From Blastocatellia bacterium (GTDB lineage: Bacteria > Acidobacteriota > Blastocatellia > Chloracidobacteriales > JADJPF01), in assembly GCA_016789295.1 (NCBI GenBank), contig JAEUQL010000308.1, forward strand, positions 1 to 5,172: DNA of 5,172 nt. The letters run 5' to 3'. The notes under the pieces were generated by a model. The model was given only the letters and a program-made list of their open reading frames with translations. It was not told the DNA's origin and searched no databases. This document shows positions 5,160 to 5,172 of the stretch, piece by piece. Position numbers and translations under genes: made by a program. The first letter of the stretch is position 1; every line of letters begins with the position of its first letter.

Positions 5160-5172
5160 GACTAAAAAAGGC

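Overview
This is an A+T-rich bacterial chromosomal segment in which every convincing gene lies on the minus strand, so it reads from the right edge of the window to the left. In transcription order the genes are: a secreted chymotrypsin-fold serine protease (3865-4980), a FtsX/MacB-type ABC transporter permease (2309-3412), a 74-residue protein of unknown function (1955-2179), a class I SAM-dependent methyltransferase (889-1695) and an MglB-like Roadblock/LC7 protein (395-871). No RNA gene, CRISPR array or intact mobile element was found.

The organism cannot be fixed from the sequence. The protease has the SNNHVLA / NTVDAAIA / GGDSGSL layout and a C-terminal appended domain. From memory this resembles proteins common in Acidobacteriota (Blastocatellia-like) and some other environmental phyla, and MglB-like proteins are also frequent there. 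The low G+C content is unusual for that phylum, so the placement is tentative. Three genes have clear Shine-Dalgarno sites (protease, permease, 74-residue protein), and for the first two these favour starts slightly inside the longest open frame.

Layout. The right edge (4981-5172) is the protease leader, with a short palindrome at 5004-5019 and an inverted repeat at 5133-5159 that may end an upstream gene outside the window. The 431-bp gap between protease and permease (3434-3864) has no credible gene. It does hold three consecutive inverted repeats just downstream of the protease, the longest about 74 bp from end to end. A 129-bp A+T-rich gap separates the permease from the 74-residue protein, and 259 bp with nothing convincing follow before the methyltransferase. 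Methyltransferase and MglB-like genes are 17 bp apart and probably cotranscribed. The left edge (1-394) has no intact gene, but a plus-strand frame interrupted only by four in-frame stops may be a decayed coding sequence.

The genes do not form one recognisable pathway. The permease has no ATPase beside it, and the MglB-like protein has no Ras-like GTPase (MglA) beside it. Only about 72% of the window is coding. I saw no clear sign of an undescribed multi-gene system. The hairpin cluster after the protease, the unpaired MglB-like gene and the small orphan gene are the points most worth a second look.
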